DNA from: Coniferiporia sulphurascens
Taxonomy: Eukaryota; Basidiomycota; Agaricomycetes; Hymenochaetales; Hymenochaetaceae
Direction of reading: 5' to 3'
Assembly (NCBI GenBank): GCA_002794785.1
Contig: NBBA01000003.1
Coordinates: 992,001-1,056,000 of the forward strand
Length of the DNA: 64,000 nucleotides
The notes beneath the pieces are model-generated. The model saw nothing but the letters and a program-made list of their open reading frames with translations. It did no database searches and had not been told where the DNA came from. Of this stretch, positions 1-12,570 are shown in pieces. Position 1 is the first letter of the stretch; every line of letters starts with the position of its first letter. The position numbers and the translations under genes are program-made.

Positions 1-1031
1 CCTCCCTTCTCCGGGTCATCATCATAACCAGAAACGCTCTCGTAGTCCAAGCTATCATCATCCACAGCAGTATAATCGTCGTTTCCCATTGGGGTCACTG
101 AGCGCGACCGGATCTGCTGCCGCGAGCGCGAATCAAGTCCACTAGCGTACGCCTCCGGGCTATGGCCTTGATGGTCAACTATCAGCTCTCCCTGCGCGTT
201 ATAGTGCGTAGGGAGGCCCTGCTGGTGGCCTTGCGAGCTCAGCGTCTGTGCATGAACGTACGGCGACGCGCGCTCTGGTGTCAGCTGTGACTGCCTGGCC
301 GAGTTGTAAGAAGAGTAGGCCGAGGTAGGCCGAGACGACGGATAAGCAGAAGCCGGCCGCGAGTACGCCGCGCCTCCGTACTCAGAATACTGCACGTATG
401 GAGTTTGCACGCGAGAATAGCTGTCCTTTGCGTCCGAAGTGAACACGGGTTGAGGCGGCACTGGTGGTACAAGCGGCTGAGCATAACCTTGAGTCGTATA
501 CGAACCGGCGTGGGTCTTCAATGGCACCGCTTCTGAAGTATCATTAAACGGGTCCGGAGCCGGTTGCCTATCGAGGTCACCCCAGTCGAACGCTTCTTCA
601 GCGTTAATAGCAGGAAGAGTCGGCGGCCCGGTATAGTGAATTCTCGCGTTGTACCGTACAAACTCATCCTCGCCGCTCTCGACCGTCGGCGCATCCTGCT
701 CGTTTCCTAAAAGCGTTGCGGACGATACGGACGGCGACCTCGGGCGCTGGCTTGCGGCTGCGGAATACGCAGCAGACAGGCCCAGCGCGTGCTGCATCGT
801 GTTCGACCTCGGTGGAGAGCTGCCCTCCCCGTCCGTAGAGTATCTGCTCTGCATATTCGTGATTGCATTGTTGATATCTTCAAATGTCATGGGGCTGCGT
901 GCGCTGTACGCCGCATCCGAGGGCGCGTAGCTAGCGCGGGACCGGGCCTGGCTCGTAAAGGGGTCATTGTTGTCGTCGCCAGTGGGCGGAGTCGGGACTT
1001 TGCCTAAGTTCGGGGCGGGCTTTCTATGCAT
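1..1031 (-). CDS. Disordered Ser/Tyr/Pro-rich protein, C-terminus cut off by window edge
   Basis: The frame is open on the minus strand from a Met at 1031 to the left edge, giving about 340 residues with no stop. It is rich in Ser, Pro, Tyr and Gln, with no membrane segment or catalytic motif in the visible part. Stretches such as EEAFDWGDLDRQPAPDPF and an acidic run near the left edge (DDDSLDYESVSGYDDD) look like a cytoplasmic tail or linker. The same frame stays open upstream to an AUG near 1203, and a CTTACAG acceptor sits just before the chosen Met, so the start is uncertain. It could be the N-terminal region of a larger membrane enzyme whose domains lie off the window. I do not recognise the family. 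Confidence 0.6.
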   Translation of the reverse strand, partial: MHRKPAPNLGKVPTPPTGDDNNDPFTSQARSRASYAPSDAAYSARSPMTFEDINNAITNMQSRYSTDGEGSSPPRSNTMQHALGLSAAYSAAASQRPRSPSVSSATLLGNEQDAPTVESGEDEFVRYNARIHYTGPPTLPAINAEEAFDWGDLDRQPAPDPFNDTSEAVPLKTHAGSYTTQGYAQPLVPPVPPQPVFTSDAKDSYSRVQTPYVQYSEYGGAAYSRPASAYPSSRPTSAYSSYNSARQSQLTPERASPYVHAQTLSSQGHQQGLPTHYNAQGELIVDHQGHSPEAYASGLDSRSRQQIRSRSVTPMGNDDYTAVDDDSLDYESVSGYDDDPEKG

Positions 1032-1387
1032 TTCTTTGTTTCTGTAAGCTTGCGATGGTCGAGAGGTCGGGGTCGGGTTCAGATAGGTGAGCAGCAAGAC
1101 ATATGAAGTGGAGGAGTACGCAGCCCGCGTGGCTACATCCCTGGTGTCGCGTGAAGACGAACCGTCGCGTCCAATGCACGTGACCGTTCTCGGGAATTGC
1201 ATACGTCCGAGTCAGAGGCCGTCGGGCATGGGCAAAGCAGATTGTCTTTATTATTTACTACTACGCGAACATATCTAATAACATTACATGTGGACCACAC
1301 ACAAGATTGGCTTATTCTCAAGCTCAAACCTCCAACCAATCCAGGAACTGGGGTGTGAAATAAGTCAATATCAAGGTCGCACCTAGT
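1032..1387. other. Spacer upstream of the first gene
   Basis: This interval separates the 3' end of HEM2 from the 5' end of the truncated gene, both on the minus strand. It should hold the HEM2 3' UTR and the promoter or 5' leader of the next gene. I see no separate gene in it. Confidence 0.5.
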
Positions 1388-2630
<1,243 letters not shown>

Positions 2631-4259
2631 GATTTTTTTTAGAAACCGAGCAGCGGAGGTTAGTGTAGTTGGAAGAGAGTTAAGTTTGTCAGGCAGGATC
2701 AGGTTTCGTAATTCCTCGCTAACTAAACGGACTCTTGCAAGTCGACGGGCGCGCACACTAGAAGTCTAGGAGAAAAACAATGACGGCTGTGACGCCCTGA
2801 CCCCTGGTTTTATGTACGTGTTGTCTCAGTAAAGGCGCCCGGAGCAATTTTGGATGCGTTTCGGATGGGCGGGCGGGAGAGTCGAGGGGGCATGGGACTT
2901 AAGCTGAGAAACGTGGGACGGTGCCTCCCCCCGTCGCGTTCACCGAGCTGGCGATTGGACCGCCGCCGACACCGCAGGGCCAGACTAACAACAGATTGCT
3001 CTCACATACACGCATTTACACCCGGTGTGAGAGCACATGCATGTATTGTATACGTGTTGATGCACTCGAGTACTCACCAACGTGGATGTCTCTGACAGGA
3101 GCAGCGATAATCAATACTATAATGGTTTTTTTTCGTAAGATTATTGCATGTATCGTTCATTTCCGTCAAGACTCGTCGGACAATTCGTCCCTAAGGGCAG
3201 CCAGCTATTATCAGGCCAGCCTACCAGGGTAAAAGAAAAGGATCAACCAAAAAGGGGGAATGTCGTTAAAATCTATCCTAGAAAAAGCGTGTCTCTTCGC
3301 AGAACCAATAGTCGAGAGGATGAGGGGCATGGCTAGCAAACAGTAAAAGTTAGGGTCAGAGAAAATAATCCAAACCGTTCTCAAACAGAGCTGGGGTGAA
3401 GAAAAAAAATCCTGATTAAAATTATGAAGCAAAAAAACATCAATAGAACCCTTCTGAAATTCGTATTCGTGATCGTTCGAGTCGTGATAAAAAAAAGTAG
3501 TGAAGATGAACAGTGTCTTGCTTATTAGTCATTCGGGGCCTTGCCACGGGCGATGGTTGGCAAAACCGCCGCGGCAATCAGATAAAACCTCGGTCCACGG
3601 TTGAACGTCCAAGCGGTGAAGGTAAGCGATCCGACACCGTCGGGAGGAATCTTACTGCGTAATTGACAAAGACTCCAAACCGAGGAAATCCGGTAAGCTG
3701 TACACCAGGGGTACGTTAATGGACACGTATTTTGAAGAGCCTTGTGATCGTTACATAGCCCGCGGAGAGCAGTCCTCGCAATCAAGACGAGAGCAGACGA
3801 TGTGCGATGAGCCAAGATAGATGAACTCGAGATGCGATGCTTGATGATTTATGATACGTGCATATAGAGTTAGCCACAGGCGATGACCAGGATGGCCAGC
3901 CTGAGGAGGATGATGATTATGCGGGATAAACAAAAATGCAGGTACGAGATGCAAGAGGTGATGGAGTCAATAATAGTACATCACAGCGTCGAGGATACAC
4001 ATATGGACTGCACATGATGGGATGTGCGGTGTGCGAGAGGAAGTCCGGCCAAACCAGCGCACGGAATGATATGAACACAATACGTCGATGATGAGAGTCG
4101 ACGATAGTTGACAGAGGAAATGAGCACTGAGGAGAGCGGGCCATAAGCGCCATCCGTCCAGAGTCGTAATAACTTAGATAGCGACAATGACCAGATGATT
4201 GATTGCGGAGAAATGAATGAAACCTGTGAGACTGATTACCCCATTCCGAACAGTTGCAA
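2631..4259. other. Gene-free interval between HEM2 and the Ser-rich gene
   Basis: About 1.6 kb. The right part (about 3.8-4.26 kb) is pyrimidine-rich on the minus strand, as expected for a 3' UTR. The left part should hold the HEM2 promoter. Open frames here are short, lack splice-consistent partners and have no recognisable motifs. I see no gene. Confidence 0.5.
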
Positions 4260-5977
4260 TTATCTTGATGACGCTGAATCCGAACGATGCCGGCCCACTG
4301 TCAACCCCGCTAGTCCGTGGATAGCTGCACCATTCGCGCCGTTTGTGAACGACCACTTGCGCCACCATCGAGCCCACAAACGTAAATTTTCTTCACTGTC
4401 GTCACTGTCGATGTCCATCCCAGGCGGTTCCCCTAAACCTTCTACGCTCGCAAAGGAAACGTAGCCTTCCATTCGCTTGCACATTTCCAAAGCTGTCCTT
4501 GCGTTGAAAGGAGGGGTTGGTGGAGGGGTTAGGGGCTCAGAAGGCGGAGAAGGGGAGCTCCCTTGGCCTGTAGAGTCGTCTCCATATGACGGAGACGAAT
4601 ATGCCCTGGCTAGATCTGAAGCAGAGTTCGATAGCGAACTCGCAGCAAGAGACTGAATTAATAATAAATTAACACTAGTTCTTATCTCAATTGGCGATAA
4701 GAACGCACCTGTGGAGAGGGCGACGCCGACGAAGGGTCATCGCGTTGTCTCGAAGAAGTGTTCACGGTGACGCCATGAGAAAACGCCCTCTGGTGTTTCC
4801 GCACCCTTCCTACGCACCTAGCCTGACCTTCTGCCTCGTCGGTCTGCGAAGGTCCTGCTTTCTGCAACACATACTCCAACTTGGCCCTGAGAACAGACTC
4901 GTGCGGGCTGAGGGTGTGTGTGCGCTGCTGCTTCGGGGACGACTCGCCCGATGCCACGTTCGAGTGGGTATGAGACTGAATTACGGTATTTGGCAATGAT
5001 CGACGGTCCGCACGGGGACTCGGCGACAAACGCGTCGATGCATCCCGATGCTCACTGGTACGGGTGCGCTGCATCAACGGGCGCGGAACAGCAGGTGCCG
5101 TGTGAGTCCTGGACATCAAAGGCGGCATGGGCGAAGGCGATGACGGCGAGCCATAGGGGTAAGACACAGCCTCGGTGGGACTGCTGTAGTTGGCGCCACG
5201 CACCACGCGCGGGGCGTTTCCGACGACCGACCTACGGCGGGGATAGTTATAGTTGTCCCTCTCGTTTGGAGAGTAAGCAAAGAGCAAGTCGTCGCAGTCA
5301 CAGTCACTATCCCCTTGGTCCTCCGGCCGGAGTGCACCCATGAATGGGTTTCCATGTGGCCTCGCCCTTTTTGTGCCCGCCCACCTCCCGGGACTCCTCG
5401 ACCCACTCCTGTGGGAACGAACGCGCTCCTGCTCGTCGGCGCGGCGCAGGGTGTCTCTAAGGAGAGATTCGCAACGGCTCGGGGGGCGAGGTATGTCTGG
5501 GCGCGTAGGCGAAAGCGCGCGTGATCGACGTGAAGGAGAAGAGGGACGCGACGAGGTTGTCATCATGAGTGCTGCTGAGTACTGGACGGGCTTGGTGTGC
5601 AGTTCGATAGACAGAGTGGGTTGAGCAGGGAGGATACTTCGGCGGCGGGGAGACTGGGGCGTTGACCTCCTACCCGCGTTTAGAGAGAACGCGGGTGGGG
5701 GAGGATGGTGGCTGTCTTTATATGTGTGGAGGGCAGGCGAAAGCGAGGCCCGTGAAGAGACTGGAGTGAGGAAGCCGGCAGCGGGAGTCGATGGGTGAGT
5801 GTAGGAGATGAAGAGGGAGGAGCGACGGGGGGTGGAGGGAGGAGAGGAGATGAAGCTGGAGGAAGAGGATGAAGAAGGGAGAGACGGGTTGGTGGATTGA
5901 TTTGGAAGGTTTGCGGGCGATTGTTTGGTTTTGGAGGAGAGGGAGGGCGAGGACGCGTCGGACCGAGAGGGCAGCAT
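4260..5977 (-). CDS. Ser/Pro/Arg-rich protein, unknown function
   Basis: Two exons (5977-4709 and 4652-4260, intron 56 nt) give 553 residues. Most of the chain is low-complexity Ser/Pro/Arg with many RSxSP-like sites, so it is probably disordered and phosphorylated. Ordered-looking islands are ESLLRDTLRRADEQERVR, a DSDCDCDD acidic stretch after NPFMGALRPEDQG, a helix-like ESVLRAKLEYVLQKAG, and a C-terminal block TPPPTPPFNARTALEMC running into KRMEGYVSFASVEGLGEPP. The conserved-looking C-terminus after the splice supports a real gene. No enzyme signature or membrane segment is seen. I would expect homologues only among related basidiomycetes. Function unknown. Confidence 0.75.
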
Positions 5978-8900
5978 AGTGCACTCGTGTGATGTGTACG
6001 TGAAATGGGTGTGCAGGCTTCGATTCGAATCTGGGGTTCAAGCACGATGCACGCACGAGCCGGGAACGTCTGGTCTCCCGGGGCTGATTCCTGCTTCCTG
6101 CTCTTCTTTATATCTGCGCGGGCATATTGTCGCTCGTCGTTGTCTTGCGAGTATGGGAGAGACGAGCAGGGGAGTCGCTTGATATTTGCGGCCCATATTT
6201 ACATTATTTAATCAACCCCCGTTTCCACACCCCGCCACTCCTGCCTTTCCTGTATATGCGGCATGACGCATATTCAATCCCCAGCGGGCCCCGGGGTCCT
6301 CCCAAGGGTCCAGGCCAACCAAAATACATCCATTAATAATATCTGCTAGTGCGCTCTATTAATTATTCACTATCTCCTGCAACAAATAGGCTCAAGCTCA
6401 GCCTGTGGGCTTTGTTGCCCCCTCCCCCTGTCCTTTCATGCGCCCCCTTTCACGCCTTACGGGGCATTGTCCGGGTGAACGGCAACAAAAATGCAGTGCG
6501 CGGTAGCAATTCTGTCTTTGTTGCTCCACGGCCCAGACCCGCGAGTCCGGCTAATTCCCCAAAGAGGAAGTTCAGACCTGCTACGGCCTGCCCCGGATCG
6601 CTGCCCTGGCCGCCACCGCCTACCTTTTATTTAAAATACTACAAGCGGTGCTTGTTCCGCGTCCGCTGGGTGGGTCACGCGACTGTGCATTATCGGGGTT
6701 GGGGAAATTGGCAGTCTAGACGCGGTGGTGTCCATTCCGAGTTCCTTGTGCGTTTCACAGTAGGAAGCAGGTGTGACATGACATCGAGAGCTAACCGCAC
6801 AGTCGTCATACATGATGTCAAACCGTGTCTACACCCGTTCCCATACATTTCGCCCGTATCTCTCCCACGTGCTGCGCGCTCACCCTGCCGGGCCACAATC
6901 ACTAGTCGTTTGTATGTGTCCCTCTGACAAATGATATATATGTAGCATAGTACTCGTCTCACTAGCACGTATCTTTGGCTTTAACCTGCACCCGGAGTTT
7001 ACGCCGCAGTATTGGGCCCCTCCCAGCCACCGGGCAGAATCGACCCTTATCACGGCGATATTCCGAATAACACGCACACAGTACTCTAGCAGTCAATTTC
7101 TAATATCAGTGTTATTATCTGGATTACACATACCGTACTGTGTCCTCGAGTATTCGAAACAACCCAGCGAGCATGCGGCAACCACCGGCCACAACGGACC
7201 CGTATTCCTGTGCTCAGCGCGAGAGCAAGTATCACTAACAACCGTGTACTCGGCAACAGCGAATACACCCCGCCGGGTGCCCACCTTTACCAATAATCCC
7301 CGCAGCGCCCGGTTCCCCCTTCCCTGTTTCACGGATACCCGCATGCCCGAATGCCGCACAGACCAGGTCACCCGTTCACCATCCGTCAAGCCAGCATCGG
7401 CCGTGACGACAGCGAAAGAATAACACAAGCTTTATCGATACCCAGACCTGTCCCCGCACTCGAAGCTCCAAGCAAATATTCGCGATCGGCCCTCAATATT
7501 CTCAGGGTTATCGACGCTGATCAATCTCAGCATCTCCACGCAGTTATCTAGTAAATTATCTGCGCAACATCCGCTTCGTTCCGCCCAGCTGGCCGCGGCC
7601 GCATGGTCTCGGCGCCAGCGCCGAGGGGCAGTAACAAGACCTGTAGAATAAAAGAACGACGATCGTATAATCAGCCAGCATCCTTTCACAGGAAGAGAAT
7701 TAATTCGAATGTCACCGGACTCCAAGAAGCAGGGGTTATCATGCTCGAGTAGCACTAGTGTGCAGATAATAATCGCCGTCCTTGCTAGAGAGGGCTACGG
7801 CGAAAGGGTCATTTGCCAGGAGCGCGTCAAAGTAGACGGCGTTCGCGGGTTCTAATATGTCCACCGTTCTGCAAACTGCATACATACAAACTAGCTGATA
7901 CGGCCTCCTGGCGAGCTATCATACCAGCTGTGTCCTTGTGAACTCTCTATCTCAAACTCTCGCCGGACTTCCGTACGCTAGTGCTAGACGCCGAGGGGGT
8001 CTCGACCACTGGTTTGTGCTTGGGACGTGTCGAAGAGGTGCGTCAGGCATGGGACCATCAATCATGTGGACTGTAATTTCGACCACGACCTCGACAAGAC
8101 GACAATCGGCCTTCCCGTGAGTTCAACGTTATCTGTATCGTTGGACCTTCGGTTTTCTCCTCAGTTCACAGTGCCCGTAGTGCCCGCAAACACCAGTGCA
8201 GCTGGTCGATAAGTGGGCTCTGGATTCCCAAGCTCAGGCTCTGAAAGTTCGGAAAGACCTCTTTATCGCCTGAGGATGCTGAACCCAGTGATTGCACGGC
8301 CTCGGAACGATGCGGGGTTGCACCCTGGGGCTGCGAGTACAAGCACTAGCGTTACCGTACAGTACGTACTTATTACTCCCCCGAGGAGTCGGGTCCGAAA
8401 GCAACGATACCCCAGAAACCCGATGGGAGTCCGCAAAAGCCGACGAACGTCCAGCTACGGCCCGATAACTGACTGCTTGAGGGCTGAGCACTCACGAATT
8501 TGAAAAAAAAATTAAAAATTAAAAATAAACTGCCTGGGAAGCCGGAACGCCGGGACGGAATCGCACTTGCCCGCACGCATCTGCTATTATGATCTAAGTA
8601 CGTAGTTGAGAGACCAGAAGAACGCGGAACGCGCGCTGTGTGCGTGGACTGGCACCAGTTCACCGAACGTCTGAGGAACGGATCAGCATCACTAGTGTGG
8701 GGTACGAAGGTTAACTCCCCAAACTCTACTGCATACTGTACCACACATTATGTAAACACCCCTAGGCGTCGAGAAAAAAAATTAGTGGGGAAGTATACGC
8801 GGACTAGCGCCTGTTTGTACCTCGTTATTTGTCGTACGCGTCGCCTGTTTGTTTGTTTGCATACTGTTGTTAGGTTGTCTGCCGCTGAGTAAGCCGGCTG

Positions 8901-9465
8901 ACCCGGCCAGGGTGAAAAGCCTCGCACGGAAATTGATGAAGGTTTGCGCCGGGCGCAGTTCAAGTTGGCCCCCGGGAAGTACAAGTACACAAGCGGAAAG
9001 TTGCGAGCCTGAGTGGGGGAAAGCCGTGAACTTTCTTGCTCTGTCTCTCCCTCCGAGCAGCCGACCCGGAGCGTATCTTCTCCAACTGAACTGCAGAACC
9101 CTGCCCTCTTTAGTACCATAAATCTATCTTTTATTCTTCTCCTTCTCCTGGACAAGGCACGGAAGTGCAGCGAATCCGAAGACCGCACCCACGAATCAGA
9201 GAACAACAGAAACAAGAACGTCGTGTGACGGGGTCCCCAGACCGCCAGAAGACTCCCGCATATAGACAGGTATCCACATATATGCACTCCGGTGATAGTG
9301 GTCTATCCGTAGTGCACATGGCTTCCACTCGAAATAATCGATATTTACGACTCGAAGCCCCCTCAGATAAGTAGACGCGACCTGGACCGCACGGTGGACA
9401 CAATTAATGCCTACGCCCGTGTATTCCTTCACACGTTCACAGGTCCTCCGCCTGTCCCCTTCGCG

Positions 9466-9537
9466 TCTTCGTTAGTCTAGCGGTAATAGTACGCCGCGCT
9501 CCTCCCAAGGCGCATCCGCAGTTCGAATGCTAACCAC
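9466..9537 (+). pseudogene. Degenerate tRNA-Gly(CCC)-like sequence
   Basis: An A-box-like TAGTCTAGCGG (9473-9483) and a B-box-like AGTTCGAATGC (9520-9530) are spaced as in a tRNA gene. Between them GCGCT (9496-9500) and GGCGC (9509-9513) form a stem, with one U-G pair, around CCTCCCAA. That loop would be a CCC anticodon loop with one extra base. The T-stem and the 3' acceptor side do not pair with the 5' half. The 5' half is good and the 3' half is decayed, which suits a tRNA pseudogene or the head of a tRNA-derived SINE. Confidence 0.4.
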
Positions 9538-10746
9538 AGCAAATCCAATGATGAAATTGGGACGAGAGGAGGCGAGGCTTAAGCTATTGGACGCGACTGA
9601 ATCACTTGCACCGCCTGCCGACCAAATTTAAATGCGCACAACTCACGCAAGGCGGGAGAAGTGGAGCCTAATATCTATTTCCACAGAATCAAACCCACCA
9701 ATTTTGCAGCGAAGCCCGGCAGGTTCTGTGCGGACCTGATGTCGGAACCTAAGAATATCGCATTGTGAAGCAAGAAGGTCGAATGGCGGCATGAGAAGAC
9801 TTCGAAAAATAGCCAAGCACTAGCAGTACCGAAGGGCGCCCCCGGGTCTTATCTCTTGATGCCGTCCGTTACTTGCTTAACGCGAAATATCCTCAGCACG
9901 TCTCCGTAGCCAGGTGATCGAGTATTCCCAATCCGTAGTGCGTCTTACTTGATAGCTCTTTTCGGGACATGGGGCTAACAGCAGTAAAAGCGCTGAAATA
10001 CCCCTAAGCTTGGAGATGCGTGAGGTTGGGCACCGCTTTAGCCACACGCAGAAAGGAGTCAATCATTAACTCACGCGCCGACCATTAACGAGTTCTTTCG
10101 GGACAGCTAATGTGCTGCTGATTCTGAAGGAGAACCTCATTAATTGAGCGGAAAGTGAAGCGGGGATATACTATTGGAGAAGCTCGTGGGCCCGCTTCCC
10201 GACGTTTCCAGCGAATTGCGCCAGTCGCAGCAAATATTGCTCAGTTGGCTCCAAATGTGTTCAAAGGGCGGCTTGGATTGGTCCGCTGTATCCACCTTGT
10301 ACTGATTTTTTTTTTCAAATGCGCTCTAAACGCTGCACGGGTCTTTCCGCATGACGCGGCGACCATAAGCAAATCATGCGCAAAGAAAGGGGGAACAGAC
10401 CAGCTGAAGGAGGCGAAGAAGGATCATCTGTCTTTCTGTGTTTCCGGTGAGGACGTCAGTTAGCATGCCTAAGACTCCAACCGGGAGCTTTTTACATGTA
10501 AAGCACGGGCGGCGGAGGTTCGTTTATACGCGGTCGATATCTCGGGAGTCGGGACGAGTTCCAAGCGTGCATATATTCAGTTGTGTTGGAGCTGCGGAGC
10601 CAGAGGGAACTTGCGTGAAGAAATACCGAGCAGATCGAATATTCGACGCACAGTCACCAGATGACTCAATGTGCACATGTCAAGGAAGCTTACGCGCACA
10701 CATCCGCTGTGATCGGGGTCTATCCGGATAGGGAGATCAATACACC

Positions 10747-10795
10747 GAAAAAAAAAGGGAAAGCGAAGAAAGAAGGGAAGAAAAAGAGAAAAAAA
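10747..10795 (+). repeat. Polypurine tract
   Basis: About 50 nt of almost pure A/G, with a single C, sits in the gene-poor interval. It may be simple low-complexity sequence or the polypurine tract or tail of a decayed retroelement. Nothing else nearby supports the latter. Confidence 0.6.
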
Positions 10796-12269
10796 TGTGC
10801 AGGGACGCTGCCGTTTTTACAGCTTTGCAAGGTCCGGCGTGGCGGCGGAGTCCATTTTTTGTGACGTGTCCAGCTGACGTATTTTTCACCGCCTGCGCTA
10901 ACGGGGGGTCCGCCGCCCGGGAACAGCACACAAATCCAAAATTCTAAAAACACCAACACACCTTCTAGGCATGCTTTTAATATTAATACCAGTATGGCTT
11001 ACGTGGCGACTCGGATGCGAAACAGCGGTCCCTCAGGCTCGTCTCCATCGCCACTCCAATGGCACATTCGCTCCCGCGGTGTCAGCGGGTCTTTTGGACA
11101 AGCTTGGACCTGCGTGACTTCACGGGCGACGCGTACGCCTCCGAGTCGGAGCTTGGTGGCGACTCTAATACGATATTGCATCAAAACGCGCCGGCGAGCC
11201 TCGTAACGTGCGGATAGGTCTTTTTATATCTACAAGTCTGATTTTTCATCAGGTAAACGACTTTGTAAGTCCAGCGCCGCAATCACTCATCAGCCTTCGT
11301 TGTTAGGAGATCTAATTCATTACTTGTGAGAGAAAAGGGGTAGAAAAAGAAAAAGGTGGACAGTTGACACCGCGACGGAATCAATCAATCATGGAAAGAA
11401 AAATCGGGCTTGTATTTTGTGCGGACCACCACTTGGAGCCTACCCAAATCGGGCAACAGCTGAGACTCGAATGCATGCGTAGACATGAGTCAACTGGCCC
11501 CGTCGCAACGGTTCTGTGCAGGGACGAGGTATCGACGGTGACACCGGCATCGCGCTTCTGTCAGCGGCCCGGGTCGTTTCCTGCCCAAGCACAATACCAC
11601 CGCGCTCAACCAAGTTAGGAAGGCCACGTACCTCCCCGCGAGCATCGATTATATACTCGGCTCGAAAATCCTCATGGATTTGCGGCTCTGAGTCATAAAA
11701 TGTGTCCGAGAACTGTGCGAAGTGCTGCCTGCCACGTATTAGTAATTAATTTAATCCAGCGATCCACCGGACCTGCGTACGGAGTTCCCGGTGCTCGCTC
11801 TTTGCTCAACATGGGCTTTCGTTCCGGAATCGAGTCGAATCCCATCATGATACGAAAAAACGCCGGTGGAGAGGCGTTCGAAATTATTATTCCTCTAGGC
11901 ACCCTCGGTCCTCAAGGCTGGCACGATGGATATTAATCGACCGGGCCATGGCTACCTTTTCGACCGTAACTTGCTGCTGGGATATCCAATCTGAACGGGC
12001 CGACTTCAATCGCACGCGATGTCCACTCTGGAAAATAGTATTGCCCTACCCCCCGTTGGCTTATGTATACTGTATCTTCGTGCGATGTATAAAGTGACCA
12101 AGCTCGAGACTTTTCCTCATCCGACGACGGGTAACAAGGACCTTACTCAACAATACGTAACAATAAAAGATCGCGATACAGGGTACAATTTTGGACAAGA
12201 ACTAGCACACCCCTGAATTAAAATTTCGTGCTACTCCAATTTAACATTTCCAGCCTAGAACCTGTAGTG

Positions 12270-12299
12270 GACAAGACTACGCGAGACAAGACTACGCGA
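12270..12299 (+). repeat. Two tandem copies of a 15 bp unit
   Basis: GACAAGACTACGCGA occurs twice head-to-tail with no mismatch. It is a short recent duplication outside any recognised gene. Confidence 0.9.
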
Positions 12300-12570
12300 A
12301 GAACAACAATATCCAGTACAACTATTGTGCATGTGGAAACAGGTTACGCCACATTCAGTTGTCAAAGGGGAGGGATCGGTCCAAATAATGTACATGTTAT
12401 ACAACAACGTGAGCGCTGTAGAGATATGTATGCAATAGTAAAGGCATCCTTGTACGCCATGTTCTTTTAAACCCTCTACCATCCGGTGCTATCCACCTGC
12501 CAGTATATGGTAAAGGATCCTCAACATTCAAATAAGCCAAATAGTCCGTCTTCTCAAACAGGCTCGTAGG

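Larger units (their letters stand above)
5978..12570. other. 6.6 kb gene-poor interval
   Basis: This lies between the 5' end of the Ser-rich gene and the 3' end of the glycosyltransferase-like gene. The first kilobase probably holds the promoter of the Ser-rich gene. I found no reading frame with convincing motifs or splice-joined partners. Features seen are a decayed tRNA-like sequence at 9466-9537, A-rich runs near 8503-8527, a polypurine tract at 10747-10795 and a 15 bp tandem duplication at 12270-12299. No reverse transcriptase, RNase H or transposase motif was recognised. The length is unusual for this gene-dense window and could mark decayed mobile DNA or a fast-evolving locus. Confidence 0.5.

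Noticed and set aside
6349..6927. A 192-residue plus-strand open frame
   Set aside because: It has low-complexity composition, no motif and no splice partner, and it lies upstream of the Ser-rich gene where promoter sequence is expected.
8748..9287. A 179-residue minus-strand open frame in the gene-poor interval
   Set aside because: It has no recognisable domain and a composition typical of chance translation. The frame starts without clear context.
11700..11936. Plus-strand frame with RKNAGGEAFE, resembling a beta-carbonic anhydrase loop
   Set aside because: The metal-ligand motifs expected before and after it are missing, and the opposite strand is equally open.
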